A stretch of DNA of 64,000 bases from Burkholderia sp. Ac-20365 (GCF_017104715.1 NZ_JAAGPI010000039.1:18693-82692); one strand, 5' to 3'; positions 1 to 7,842 are shown, counted from the first letter of the stretch. The notes: generated by a model not told the origin, from the letters alone. A program made the numbers and translations.

Positions 1-1086
1 ATAACCCCTCACTTCGACACGCTCGCCGCCGAACACCTTGCCGCCTTCGGCCGCAGCCTGTTGCAGCGATTCCTGCATGCGCGCGAACGACTGCTTGTCT
101 ATCAGCGGTCCCATCAGCGTGCCCTTTTCGAGCGGATTGCCGATCGGCACCTTCGCGTAAAGCTGCTTCAGACGCTCGACTGTTTGCTCATACACGCTCT
201 CGTGCACGAACAGCCGGCGCAGCGTCGTGCAGCGCTGACCCGCCGTGCCGACCGCCGAGAACAGGATGCCGCGCAGCGCGAGTTCCTGGTCTGCCGTCTG
301 CGCAACGATGCCCGCATTGTTGCCGCCGAGCTCGAGCAGCGAGCGGCCGAAGCGCTTCGCCACTTCGACGCCGACCGTGCGGCCCATTTCCGTGCTGCCC
401 GTCGCGCTAACGATCGACGCGCGCGGGTCCGCGACCAGCTTCGCGCCGACGTCGCGCCCGCCGTTGACGACGGCCGTGAGGCCTGCGGGCGCATCGCCGA
501 ATTCCTTCAGTGCTTCGTTGAGGATCTGGTTGACGGCGAGCGCCGTCAGCGGCGTTTTCTCGGACGGCTTCCACACCACGGCATTGCCGCACACGAGCGC
601 GAGCGCCGCATTCCACGACCACACGGCCGCCGGAAAATTGAACGCCGAGATCACCACGCAGGTGCCGAGCGGATGCCACGATTCGGCCATCCGGTGGCCC
701 GGGCGCTCCGAAGCGATCGTCAGGCCGTACAACTGACGCGACAGGCCGACCGCGAAGTCGCAGATATCGATCATTTCCTGCACTTCGCCGAGACCTTCCT
801 GCAGGATCTTGCCCGTCTCCAGCGTGATGATGCTGCCGAGCGCCTGCTTCTTCTCGCGCAGGCGCTGACCCAGCAGACGCACGAGTTCGCCACGGCGCGG
901 CGCGGGCACGTTGCGCCATTGCTCGAAGGCCTGCTTTGCGTTGGCAAGCACGGCATCGACTTCTGCCGCCGACTGGCTGGCCACACGGCCGATCAGCTCG
1001 CCCGTGATGGGCGAATGGACGGCGATGTCGCCCGCTTGCGCTGCTTCTGCAATGCCGAGGTCGGCAAGGATGCTCGATGCGTTCAT
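1..1086 (-). CDS. amaB: Aldehyde dehydrogenase, ALDH7 / L-piperidine-6-carboxylate dehydrogenase type (3' part missing)
   Basis: NAD(P)-dependent oxidation of a semialdehyde to the acid; in this subfamily usually 2-aminoadipate semialdehyde (cyclic form piperideine-6-carboxylate) in lysine breakdown. The first 362 residues of a family of about 500 are in the window; the rest lies beyond the left edge. Visible are the cofactor-fold stretch SATGSTEMGR, the general base in LELGGNNAG (Glu about residue 252) and the nucleophile in GTAGQRCTT (Cys about residue 286). ATG at 1086 is preceded by AAGGGAA. The gene diverges from an XRE-cupin regulator across an intergenic region rich in one repeated motif, so that protein probably controls it. 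Family is certain; the exact substrate is inferred from the Asn-Asn after the catalytic Glu motif and overall likeness. Confidence 0.85.
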   Translation of the reverse strand, partial: MNASSILADLGIAEAAQAGDIAVHSPITGELIGRVASQSAAEVDAVLANAKQAFEQWRNVPAPRRGELVRLLGQRLREKKQALGSIITLETGKILQEGLGEVQEMIDICDFAVGLSRQLYGLTIASERPGHRMAESWHPLGTCVVISAFNFPAAVWSWNAALALVCGNAVVWKPSEKTPLTALAVNQILNEALKEFGDAPAGLTAVVNGGRDVGAKLVADPRASIVSATGSTEMGRTVGVEVAKRFGRSLLELGGNNAGIVAQTADQELALRGILFSAVGTAGQRCTTLRRLFVHESVYEQTVERLKQLYAKVPIGNPLEKGTLMGPLIDKQSFARMQESLQQAAAEGGKVFGGERVEVRGY

Positions 1087-1410
1087 CTGGATTCCCTTGA
1101 TTTCCGATACGAAACAAAAGTAAGTTCGGAAACTATACACGCCGTGATTTATGGCGACAAGCGGCGCTGCGTCATGAATTTGCATGATCTGACCGTACGC
1201 TAAAAACAGGGAAAAATGAGGGTTTTCCCTTGATTTTGCACGCAATGCTTCTCAGCGCGACGCATCATCATGCACACTTCGCGAGTGCGTTTCAGATCGG
1301 AAATCTGTCGACAGGCACCGTGCCCACGGCGGTTGGCGCGGCTGACCTTGAATCGGCGAATGTTATGATCGGAAACACTTGAAAGCATCACCGCTTTGTC
1401 GTTCACGCCC
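1087..1410. promoter_or_regulatory. Divergent control region with four TCGGAAA motifs
   Basis: This 324-bp gap between the aldehyde dehydrogenase and the XRE-cupin regulator holds no gene. The 7-mer TCGGAAA occurs at 1126-1132, 1297-1303 and 1369-1375, and in reverse (TTTCCGA) at 1101-1107. The first two copies form an inverted repeat (1101-1132). The 1297 copy lies within a small palindrome, CAGAT-n5-ATCTG (1293-1307). The clustering suggests an operator for the regulator encoded on the right; that role is inferred. Confidence 0.5.
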
Positions 1411-2031
1411 ATGGATACCTCGCTTACCAAGTCGAACGAAAACTCGACGTCGGACCTCGGCCGGCGCGTGCGCGCTGCGCGGCTCGCTCACGACCTGACG
1501 CTGGAGACGGCCAGCCGCCTGTGCGGCGTGTCGCGCTCGACGCTATCGAAGGTCGAAAACGGCTTGATGTCGCCTACCTTCGACGTGCTGCAGAAGATCG
1601 TCGTGGGTTTGAAGATCGATCTGGGCGAACTGTTCGGTTCGACGCCGAAGGTCAACGCGAGCGGCCGGCGCGCGCTCACGCGCAAGGACGCGGGGCAGCG
1701 TCATGCGTATCGCGGTTATCAGATGGAACTGCTGGCGACGGATCTTGCGCATAAGGCAATGCTGCCGTTTCGTATCCGGATCACCGCGCATACGCTCGAT
1801 GCGTTCGATGATTGGGGTCGCCATGAAGGCGAAGAGTTTCTGTATGTGATCAGCGGTAGTGTGTGTCTGTATTCCGAGTTGTATGCGCCGACGCATCTGA
1901 ATGCCGGGGATAGTCTTTACTTCGATAGCCGGACTGGGCATGCCGCTGTTTCTACTAGCGAGGAAGATGCAGAAGTCTTGTGGATGGCGACTAGCGCTGA
2001 TTTGGGCAGCAAGGGTGCTGCTGGGAAGTAG
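1411..2031 (+). CDS. XRE-family regulator with C-terminal cupin domain
   Basis: A 206-residue DNA-binding regulator. The N-terminal part carries a Cro/C1-type helix-turn-helix (LETASRLCGVSRSTLSKVE, roughly residues 32-50), followed by a linker and a C-terminal cupin barrel (about 115-195, with HEGEEFLYVISG and a later GDSLYFDS strand). Such proteins sense a small ligand in the cupin and usually control neighbouring catabolic genes. I chose the ATG at 1411 over an in-frame TTG at 1396 because it starts just ahead of the family's usual N-terminus. Its position, divergent from the aldehyde dehydrogenase, suggests that gene as a target. The 3' end abuts the first palindromic repeat element. Confidence 0.85.
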   Translation: MDTSLTKSNENSTSDLGRRVRAARLAHDLTLETASRLCGVSRSTLSKVENGLMSPTFDVLQKIVVGLKIDLGELFGSTPKVNASGRRALTRKDAGQRHAYRGYQMELLATDLAHKAMLPFRIRITAHTLDAFDDWGRHEGEEFLYVISGSVCLYSELYAPTHLNAGDSLYFDSRTGHAAVSTSEEDAEVLWMATSADLGSKGAAGK

Positions 2032-2800
2032 TGGTTGTTTTTGCCTTTGGGCGGGGCCTGTGTTTGGTTTTGGTTTTGGTTTTCCTGTCGCTGGCATCCG
2101 CGATTTGCCTTCGTGCTTCACGCGTTGCCCCTGTGCGGGGCGGCACTTACTTTCTTTGCCGCCGCAAAGAAAGTAAGCAAAGAAAGCGGGCTAACACCGC
2201 CCGTTCTTGACCTCCGCCTGAGGGCCCCCAACGGGTCCTCCGCTTCAAACGGCGTTCTGCCCACTCAATGCCCGTTGCCAGCGCTTCGAACCGGCGCCTC
2301 ACCCGCTTCAATCACCCGTAGCGCAACCAGCGGCAGCGAATGGTTAATGCCGCCCAGGTGGCAAACTGTGTGTAGGTCGTAGTACTCCATACCTCAGCGC
2401 TCTTACGACACCGATCGTGCTTTTTAATCCGGAGTGAAGCGCATCCGCCGCGATAGCCGACACACAGTTTGCCGCTATAGAACGTGGGCAATCTGATCGC
2501 GCTCGCCGAGACGCGGGAGTGTAAAGCGGGTGATGAGCCAATTCGAAGCGTTGGCAGCGGGCATCAAGAAGAGCGCTGGCGGGGACAGGACGGGGCCGTT
2601 GGGGGCCCGTGGGCAAGAAGAAGAATTGGCGGTGTTCAGCGGCTTTCTTTTGCCTACTTTTCTTTGCCGCGGCAAAGAAAAGTAGGTGCCGCCCCGCACA
2701 GGGGCGACGCTTGAGGCAGGCAAAACAAATCGCGGATGCCAGCGCAGAAGCAAAGGCAAAAACAAAAGCAAAAACAAAAACAAAAGCAAAAACCAAAAAC
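2032..2800. repeat. Long palindromic interspersed element, copy 1 (core 2089-2744)
   Basis: The core is bounded by CGCTGGCATCCGCG (2089-2102) and its exact reverse complement (2731-2744), so it has perfect 14-bp terminal inverted repeats, 656 bp end to end. Nested inverted pairs run inwards: a hairpin with a 13-bp stem, CTTACTTTCTTTG, at 2146-2177; a perfect 34-bp palindrome at 2653-2686; and GGCAAACTGTGTGT at 2360-2373 paired with its complement at 2460-2473. Left of the core is a T/G-rich tract (about 2062-2086); right of it is an A-rich (AAAANC)n tract (about 2745-2800). The element fills the entire gap between two convergent genes. No credible protein is encoded: the open frames are low-complexity or unsupported. 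Homologous copies lie at 31092-31748 and 57542-58216. Confidence 0.93.
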
Positions 2801-3925
2801 TCACCCCGCCCGCGCCTGCGCAAGCGCCCCAAGATTCCCCTCACCAAACCCATGGTGCCCCTTCCTCTGCACGATCTCGAAGAAGATATCCCCTTCACGC
2901 CGCCGCACGAAAGTCTGAAAGAACAGCAGCGGCACACCATCGGCACCAATCTCGCCATCAACAAGAATCCGCCCGCGCCGCAGGCGCTCGATATCAAGCC
3001 CATGCCCCGGCAACCGAGCATCGATCTGATCGTAATAAGCAGGCGGCGGCTCGACCAGTTCAATCCCATTGGCTAGCAACTGCTCGACACAAGCAAAAAT
3101 ATCATCGGTAGCAAGCGCAATATGCTGCACACCTTCGCCCGGATGATCGGGCAGATATTCATGCATCAGGCTGGTACGCCGCGTACCTTCCTCATACAAC
3201 GGAATACGGATCGCGCCACACGGCGACACCATCACCCGCGATTCCGCCGATACATGCCAGTTCGCATGCAACTCGTGAATCTCGCGGAAATTCAGCAGCT
3301 CGCGATAGAAGTCGATCCATTCCTGCATGCGCCCCGCGCCGACCGTTTGCGTCAGATGATCGACGGCGATAAGACCCGTGCCGGCATGACTCAAATCGGC
3401 CTGCGCCGTGCTCGGTTCGATGGGACGAAAGTCGATATCGAAGATCGAGATGTCGCCAAGGCCGCCCTTCTGGCCGCCACGTCCGCGCCAGCGGTCGACG
3501 AAATAGATGTGCGAATCGCCAATGCCCTGAATCGCGGGAATCGTCAGTTCGCCCGTGCCGATACGCTCGCCTTCGAACGACCACGCGCCAAGTTCAGTCG
3601 CGCGATCATAAGCACGCTGCGCATCGGCGACGCGAATGCCGATCGCGCAGATGCCCACGCCATATTCTTCCGCGTATCGTTCGGCGAACGAATCCGGCTC
3701 GGCGTTGAGCAGGAAATTCATGTCAGCCTGGCGGAATAGCGTCACGTCCTTGCTGATGTGGCGCGCAATCGGCTTGAAGCCGAGCTTCACGAAGGTATCG
3801 GCGAGCACCTGCGGATGGCGCGCGGCAAACTCGACAAATTCGATGCCGGCTGTGCCGAGCGGATTGTGCTCCGGGTCCGCGACGGCCTTGAGCGCGTCGG
3901 CAGGGGTCGGCAGGTCGCTGGGCAT
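2801..3925 (-). CDS. hppD: 4-hydroxyphenylpyruvate dioxygenase-family enzyme
   Basis: An Fe(II) dioxygenase of the two-domain VOC fold that turns 4-hydroxyphenylpyruvate into homogentisate in tyrosine breakdown. The 374 residues contain the expected facial triad: His190 (VDHLTQ), His268 (GVQHIAL) and Glu350 (IFFEIVQRKG), and the family-typical C-terminus GFGEGN. ATG at 3925 has GGAG six bases upstream; an ATG at 3937 is possible. The sequence is rather divergent from the usual Burkholderia enzyme and has an N-terminal extension of about 20 residues, so it may be a paralogue with a related 2-oxo acid substrate. It is transcribed in the same direction as pcaQ and ends immediately at a palindromic repeat element. 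Confidence 0.8.
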   Translation of the reverse strand: MPSDLPTPADALKAVADPEHNPLGTAGIEFVEFAARHPQVLADTFVKLGFKPIARHISKDVTLFRQADMNFLLNAEPDSFAERYAEEYGVGICAIGIRVADAQRAYDRATELGAWSFEGERIGTGELTIPAIQGIGDSHIYFVDRWRGRGGQKGGLGDISIFDIDFRPIEPSTAQADLSHAGTGLIAVDHLTQTVGAGRMQEWIDFYRELLNFREIHELHANWHVSAESRVMVSPCGAIRIPLYEEGTRRTSLMHEYLPDHPGEGVQHIALATDDIFACVEQLLANGIELVEPPPAYYDQIDARLPGHGLDIERLRRGRILVDGEIGADGVPLLFFQTFVRRREGDIFFEIVQRKGHHGFGEGNLGALAQARAG

Positions 3926-4042
3926 GTGCATCTCCATGAATCGGGCTGGTTCAACTCGGCTGGCGTCCGGATCGCGGCGCCGCGCCCCGTGTTTTACACC
4001 GCACCACACCTCTCTTGCAACCTTGATTTTGTACCAACCGGT

Positions 4043-5122
4043 TCAAACAGGGCTCTTCCGGCGTGGACTGGCTGACGCTTTGCGGCCGCGAGGCTTCGTA
4101 TCGGCGCCTGCACCGCTGCCGCCAGCACGCTTCGCGCGGCTTTTCGCCGTCGCGCCACTCTCGCCGGCGTCCCCGCGCGCCTGCATGTCACGCGCAAGCC
4201 GCTCGCGCGCCACCTTGCGCACGGCCTCGATCAAGGCGCGGCCAACGGGTGTCGGTTGCGTGTCCGAGCGCAGGATCAACCCCACCGGCTCTTCCGTGCC
4301 CGCTACGGGCAACGGTAACGGAACCAGCAAACCATGCGCCAGTTCGTATTCGATCGCGCTGCGCGGCACGAACCAGACGGCATCGTTTTCCAGCGCGAGC
4401 GCGCGCCCCACCGACACCGACAGCACCTCGACAAACGACGACAACGGCGGCACCGCCCACGCGCGCAACAGGCTCTCCGCCGACTGCCGTATCAGCGTGC
4501 CATACGGCGGCACGACAACGGGAAACTCCAGCAGCCGAGTCGCCGACGACAACGCGCCCGACGCCAGCGCATGCCCCGCGCACACGACGGCGATCAGCGG
4601 CTCGCTATACAACTGTTCGAACGTCAGTCCCACCATCCGCTCGGGATCGGCCAGCCGGCCGACGGCGAACTCGATCGCGCCCGCTTTCAGCTGCTCCAGC
4701 AGTTCGGTATTCGAACCCGTCTTGAACCGGACGATCGCATTCGGCCATTGCTCGCTGAACAGGCGCATCACGGGCGGCACGAGCGACGTGGCGACGGTCG
4801 GCAGCACGCCGATATCGAGCGTCGCGGACGCCTCGCCCTCTGCGCGCGCGAGCAGATCGACGCCCTGCCGCAGCGCGCTCACGCAGGCGCTCGCATGCGG
4901 CATGAAAAGCTGCCCTTCGCGCGTGGTCACCGCGCCATGCCGGCCGCGCTCGAACAGGCGCACGCCGAGTATTTCCTCCAGCTCGGCCACCGTTTTCGAC
5001 ACGGCTGGCTGCGTGATCGACAGGCTCTCCGCCGCCTTCTGCACGCCGCCGAACTGCGCGACGGCCAGAAAGCACTGCAGATGCCGGAATTTGACGCGAC
5101 TGTCCGCGAGGCTGCGTTGCAT
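4043..5122 (-). CDS. pcaQ: LysR-type activator of protocatechuate genes, PcaQ
   Basis: A 359-residue LysR regulator. The winged HTH is at residues 12-70 (KFRHLQCFLAVAQFGGVQKA, then SITQPAVSKTVAELEE), followed by a substrate-binding-like effector domain. The C-terminal 35-40 residues are a basic Lys/Arg/Ala/Gly tail with low complexity. It diverges from pcaH, and the KFRHLQ N-terminus is typical of PcaQ/GalR-type pca regulators. In related bacteria PcaQ activates pca genes with beta-carboxymuconate as co-inducer. Its start codon overlaps a candidate operator (5121-5135), which would allow autoregulation. Confidence 0.88.
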   Translation of the reverse strand: MQRSLADSRVKFRHLQCFLAVAQFGGVQKAAESLSITQPAVSKTVAELEEILGVRLFERGRHGAVTTREGQLFMPHASACVSALRQGVDLLARAEGEASATLDIGVLPTVATSLVPPVMRLFSEQWPNAIVRFKTGSNTELLEQLKAGAIEFAVGRLADPERMVGLTFEQLYSEPLIAVVCAGHALASGALSSATRLLEFPVVVPPYGTLIRQSAESLLRAWAVPPLSSFVEVLSVSVGRALALENDAVWFVPRSAIEYELAHGLLVPLPLPVAGTEEPVGLILRSDTQPTPVGRALIEAVRKVARERLARDMQARGDAGESGATAKSRAKRAGGSGAGADTKPRGRKASASPRRKSPV

Positions 5123-5167
5123 AACGGATCGTTATACGAGATGGGAAAAAACGTCATTTTGCATAAC
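5117..5167. promoter_or_regulatory. Candidate PcaQ operator: direct repeats and an inverted repeat
   Basis: TTGCATAAC occurs at 5117-5125 and again at 5159-5167, exactly 42 bp apart (about four helical turns). The first copy runs into an inverted repeat ATAACG-GAT-CGTTAT (5121-5135). The sites lie in the short pcaQ-pcaH gap and overlap the pcaQ start. PcaQ is known to bind ATAAC-type dyads in rhizobia; binding here is inferred. Confidence 0.55.
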
Positions 5168-5231
5168 TTCTTGGCTTCTATAAAGTCACGTCATCCACTA
5201 TCCAAAATCGAATCCCCCAAGGAGACATCTG

Positions 5232-5936
5232 ATGGACGATTCCATTCTGAGTCCGCGCGACTTCCCCTCGCATCCCGCCTATGTCCATTCGCCGTACGGT
5301 TCGTCCGTCAAGCGTGGCCCGACGCGTCCGCTGATTCCGCTGAAGGAACGCCTGCGCGACCAGCGCGTGCCCGTCTACGGCGCGGAAGACCTCGGCGCGC
5401 TCGATAACGACCTGACGCGCAATGCCGTGAAAAACGGCGAGCCGCTCGGCGAACGCATCATCGTCACGGGCCGCGTGCTCGACGAAGGCGGCCGCCCGGT
5501 GCGCAACACGCTCGTCGAAGTGTGGCAGGCGAACGCCGCCGGCCGCTACGTGCACAAGAACGACCAGCACGACGCACCGCTCGATCCGAACTTCCTCGGC
5601 GCGGGCCGCTGCCTGACCGACAACGAGGGCCGCTATCGCTTCATGACGATCAAGCCGGGCGCGTATCCGTGGGGCAATCACCCGAACGCATGGCGCCCGA
5701 ACCACATCCACTTCTCGCTGTTCGGCGACTATTTCGGCTCGCGTCTGGTCACGCAGATGTACTTCCCCGGCGATCCGCTGCTCCAGTACGACCCGATCTT
5801 CCAGGGCACGCCGGAAGGCGCCCGCGACCGCCTGATCTCGCGCTTTACGCTCGACGTGACGCAAGAAAACTACGCGCTCGGCTATGAGTTCGACATCGTG
5901 CTGCGCGGCCCGAACGAAACCCCGATGGAGCGCTGA
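5232..5936 (+). CDS. pcaH: Protocatechuate 3,4-dioxygenase beta subunit
   Basis: Catalytic subunit of the Fe(III) intradiol dioxygenase that opens protocatechuate to 3-carboxy-cis,cis-muconate, the entry to the beta-ketoadipate pathway. The 234 residues match family length. The four iron ligands are visible: Tyr106 (GRYVHK), Tyr145 (GAYPWGN), and His158 and His160 (WRPNHIHFS). The start has AAGGAGA eight bases upstream. pcaG follows after two bases, so the two subunits are translated together. The next pathway genes (pcaB, pcaC, pcaD) are not in the window, so the pathway is split in this genome. Confidence 0.97.
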   Translation: MDDSILSPRDFPSHPAYVHSPYGSSVKRGPTRPLIPLKERLRDQRVPVYGAEDLGALDNDLTRNAVKNGEPLGERIIVTGRVLDEGGRPVRNTLVEVWQANAAGRYVHKNDQHDAPLDPNFLGAGRCLTDNEGRYRFMTIKPGAYPWGNHPNAWRPNHIHFSLFGDYFGSRLVTQMYFPGDPLLQYDPIFQGTPEGARDRLISRFTLDVTQENYALGYEFDIVLRGPNETPMER

Positions 5937-5938
5937 TC

Positions 5939-6529
5939 ATGACGACGCTTAAGCAAACCCCTTCGCAGACGGTCGGACCGTACTTCGCCTACGGCCTGTG
6001 CCCCGAGCAGTACAACTTCGACCTGAAGAGTCTTTTCACAAACGTCATCGCGGACCGTGAGGCAGCGGGCGAGCACATCACGCTGATCGGCCAGGTGTTC
6101 GACGGCGACGGTGCAGTGATCGGCGACGCGATGATCGAAGTGCAGCAGGTGGACAGCGAAGGCCGCTATCCGCAATCGCGTGAAGAAGTGGCGAAGACAG
6201 GCTTTCGCGGTTTTGCGCGCTTCGGCACGGGCACGGATCCGCAGAAGCGCTTCATCATCGAAACGGTGAAGCCGGGCCGTGCATCGCCCGATGAAGCGCC
6301 GCATCTGAACGTGATCGTGACGATGCGCGGCATGCTGCTGCATACGTTCACGCGCGTCTATTTCGACGACGAATCAGCGGCGAACGACAAAGACCCCGTG
6401 CTGGCAAGCGTGCCCGCCGAACGCCGTGCGACGCTGGTGGCAAAGCGTGAATCGCAAGGCGGCAAGGCTGTGTACCGCTTCGACATCCGCATGCAAGGTC
6501 CGAACGAAACGGTGTTCTTCGACCTGTGA
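5939..6529 (+). CDS. pcaG: Protocatechuate 3,4-dioxygenase alpha subunit
   Basis: Structural partner of PcaH; the alpha/beta protomers assemble into the mature dioxygenase. The 196 residues begin with the family hallmark SQTVGPYFAYGL and keep the intradiol dioxygenase fold, but lack the iron ligands that are present in PcaH, as is normal for alpha subunits. The start lies two bases after the pcaH stop, with GGAG inside the end of pcaH serving as ribosome site. A strong terminator follows about 120 bp downstream, closing a two-gene operon. Confidence 0.96.
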   Translation: MTTLKQTPSQTVGPYFAYGLCPEQYNFDLKSLFTNVIADREAAGEHITLIGQVFDGDGAVIGDAMIEVQQVDSEGRYPQSREEVAKTGFRGFARFGTGTDPQKRFIIETVKPGRASPDEAPHLNVIVTMRGMLLHTFTRVYFDDESAANDKDPVLASVPAERRATLVAKRESQGGKAVYRFDIRMQGPNETVFFDL

Positions 6530-6652
6530 TGGGATGCGCGGCGAGAGAATCCTGCATGTATTCCATGCAAGATTCATCGCCCGTTCACAAATGAACGTTA
6601 GGATGCGTTGCGCGAGTCAAATCGCGCAACGAAACTCCGAGCAGTTTTAGAG

Positions 6653-6677
6653 GCCCGCTTCGACGCGGGCTTTTTTT
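6653..6677 (+). terminator. Rho-independent terminator after pcaHG
   Basis: GCCCGC-TTCGAC-GCGGGC stem-loop followed by seven T residues. It ends the pcaHG transcript and separates it from the convergent aldolase-like gene. Confidence 0.9.
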
Positions 6678-6707
6678 CGTCTTCGTGTTGCCCGCGCGGC
6701 CTTCTGA

Positions 6708-7493
6708 TTAGCTGCGGTAATCGGAAACCGTATTGTCGATCAGCCGCAAGGCCGATTCCCATGCAAGCTCCGCGATGCCCTCTTCGTCATCGCGCGCAAA
6801 CTGGCTCGCCGTGAGTTCGCGCACGCGCTCGGACGGCAGCGTCAATTCCGCATTGCCCGCGAGTGCATGGATCTGGATCTGGCAGGCACGCTCGAGAAAG
6901 TAGATTTCCTGAAACGCCGTTGCCGCCGATTTCCCGCCCGCCAGCAGACCGTGATTGCGCAGAATCATCGCATTGCACGTGCCGAGATCGGCCACGAGCC
7001 GCTCACGCTCGCCGAGATCGAGCGCAATGCCTTCGTAGTCGTGATACGCGAGCACGCCGTAGAACTTCAGCGCATGCTGGCTGATGGGCAGCAAGCCCTG
7101 CTTTTGCGCGGACACAGCCGAACCCGCCGACGTATGCGTATGAATCACAAAGCGCATATCGGGGCGCGCGGTATGCACGGCAGAATGAATCGTAAAGCCC
7201 GCCGCGTTCACGCGATAACGCTTCGGATCCGCGGCAACCTTTTGCGCATCTTCAACGACGCGCCCATCGCGATCGATCTTCACGAGATCCGATGCGCGCA
7301 TCTCGTGAAAGAGCACGCCATAGCGATTGATCAGAAAGTGATGCTCGGGGCCGGGCACGCGCGCGGTGATATGCGTATCGATCAGATCGGTCATGCGGAA
7401 ATGCGCGACCAGCCGATACAGCGCAGCCAGTTCGCAGCGCGTCGCCCATTCTTCACTGCGGTATCCAGCCTGTTGCGAGGTCGTCTCCGACAT
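6708..7493 (-). CDS. Class II aldolase/adducin-family protein
   Basis: A 261-residue zinc enzyme of the aldolase II fold, which includes fuculose- and ribulose-phosphate aldolases and several decarboxylase or dehydratase relatives. Metal ligands can be seen in the HTHTSAGSAV stretch and in LRNHGLLAGG. ATG at 7493 is preceded by GGAGA; longer frames upstream have no ribosome site and read into a Ser/Arg-rich shadow. The gene converges with pcaHG and stands alone, so the substrate cannot be read from context. Similar proteins of this length are common orphan class II aldolases in Burkholderia. Confidence 0.85.
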   Translation of the reverse strand: MSETTSQQAGYRSEEWATRCELAALYRLVAHFRMTDLIDTHITARVPGPEHHFLINRYGVLFHEMRASDLVKIDRDGRVVEDAQKVAADPKRYRVNAAGFTIHSAVHTARPDMRFVIHTHTSAGSAVSAQKQGLLPISQHALKFYGVLAYHDYEGIALDLGERERLVADLGTCNAMILRNHGLLAGGKSAATAFQEIYFLERACQIQIHALAGNAELTLPSERVRELTASQFARDDEEGIAELAWESALRLIDNTVSDYRS

Positions 7494-7587
7494 GGCGATG
7501 TCTCCATGAAAACAGTCGCGCTGCGCCTGAATGGAAAGCGGAAAAGCAAACGGCAAAAACCAATGAAAGCGCCCGCGAATGCGGCGC

Positions 7588-7842
7588 TCAGACGCGGAAG
7601 TGCTCGATGTCCTGACCGGCGTTGATGGCGCGCGTGAGCCAGTCCGGGCGGTCGCCCGTGCCATCCCATTCATGCCCAAAAGCGTCGCGGTATTTTGGCG
7701 TGGCGGCGTCGGCGATCAGCGCTTCTTCGAGCGCTTCAAGCGTAATGCCGAATTCGTCCATACGGCGACGGATCCACAAGATCAGCCGCTCACGCGCTTG
7801 ACCATCGAGGTCGAGCGTCCGATGTTCCTCTCGCTCTTTCAT
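7588..7842 (-). CDS. Small H-NS-like protein, paralogue of the one at 61625-61876
   Basis: 84 residues: a short charged helix (about 10-45) followed by a C-terminal H-NS-type module (51-84, YRDAFGHEWDGTGDRPDWL then a DIEHFRV end). The W-G-G-P-WL spacing matches the H-NS DNA-binding domain, but the loop that is normally basic (Q/RGR) reads T-G-D. The N-terminal part is much shorter than the coiled coil of full H-NS. A paralogue with the same layout sits 54 kb away. It may be a reduced nucleoid protein or an H-NS antagonist; family assignment is by motif spacing only. No strong ribosome site precedes the ATG. Confidence 0.6.
   Translation of the reverse strand: MKEREEHRTLDLDGQARERLILWIRRRMDEFGITLEALEEALIADAATPKYRDAFGHEWDGTGDRPDWLTRAINAGQDIEHFRV

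Noticed and set aside
61..1203. A 380-codon plus-strand frame at the left edge
   Set aside because: Antisense to the aldehyde dehydrogenase, which has clear catalytic motifs.
2089..2744. Insertion sequence with a transposase
   Set aside because: Terminal inverted repeats are present, but no frame in any copy resembles a transposase, and no flanking target duplication was evident.
2736..3111. Lys/Ala/Gln-rich open frames at the right end of repeat copy 1, with similar ones at 30908-31150 and 58183-58777
   Set aside because: They read through simple-sequence tracts and palindromes, run into neighbouring genes on the wrong strand, and have no ribosome site. They are products of the repeat, not genes.
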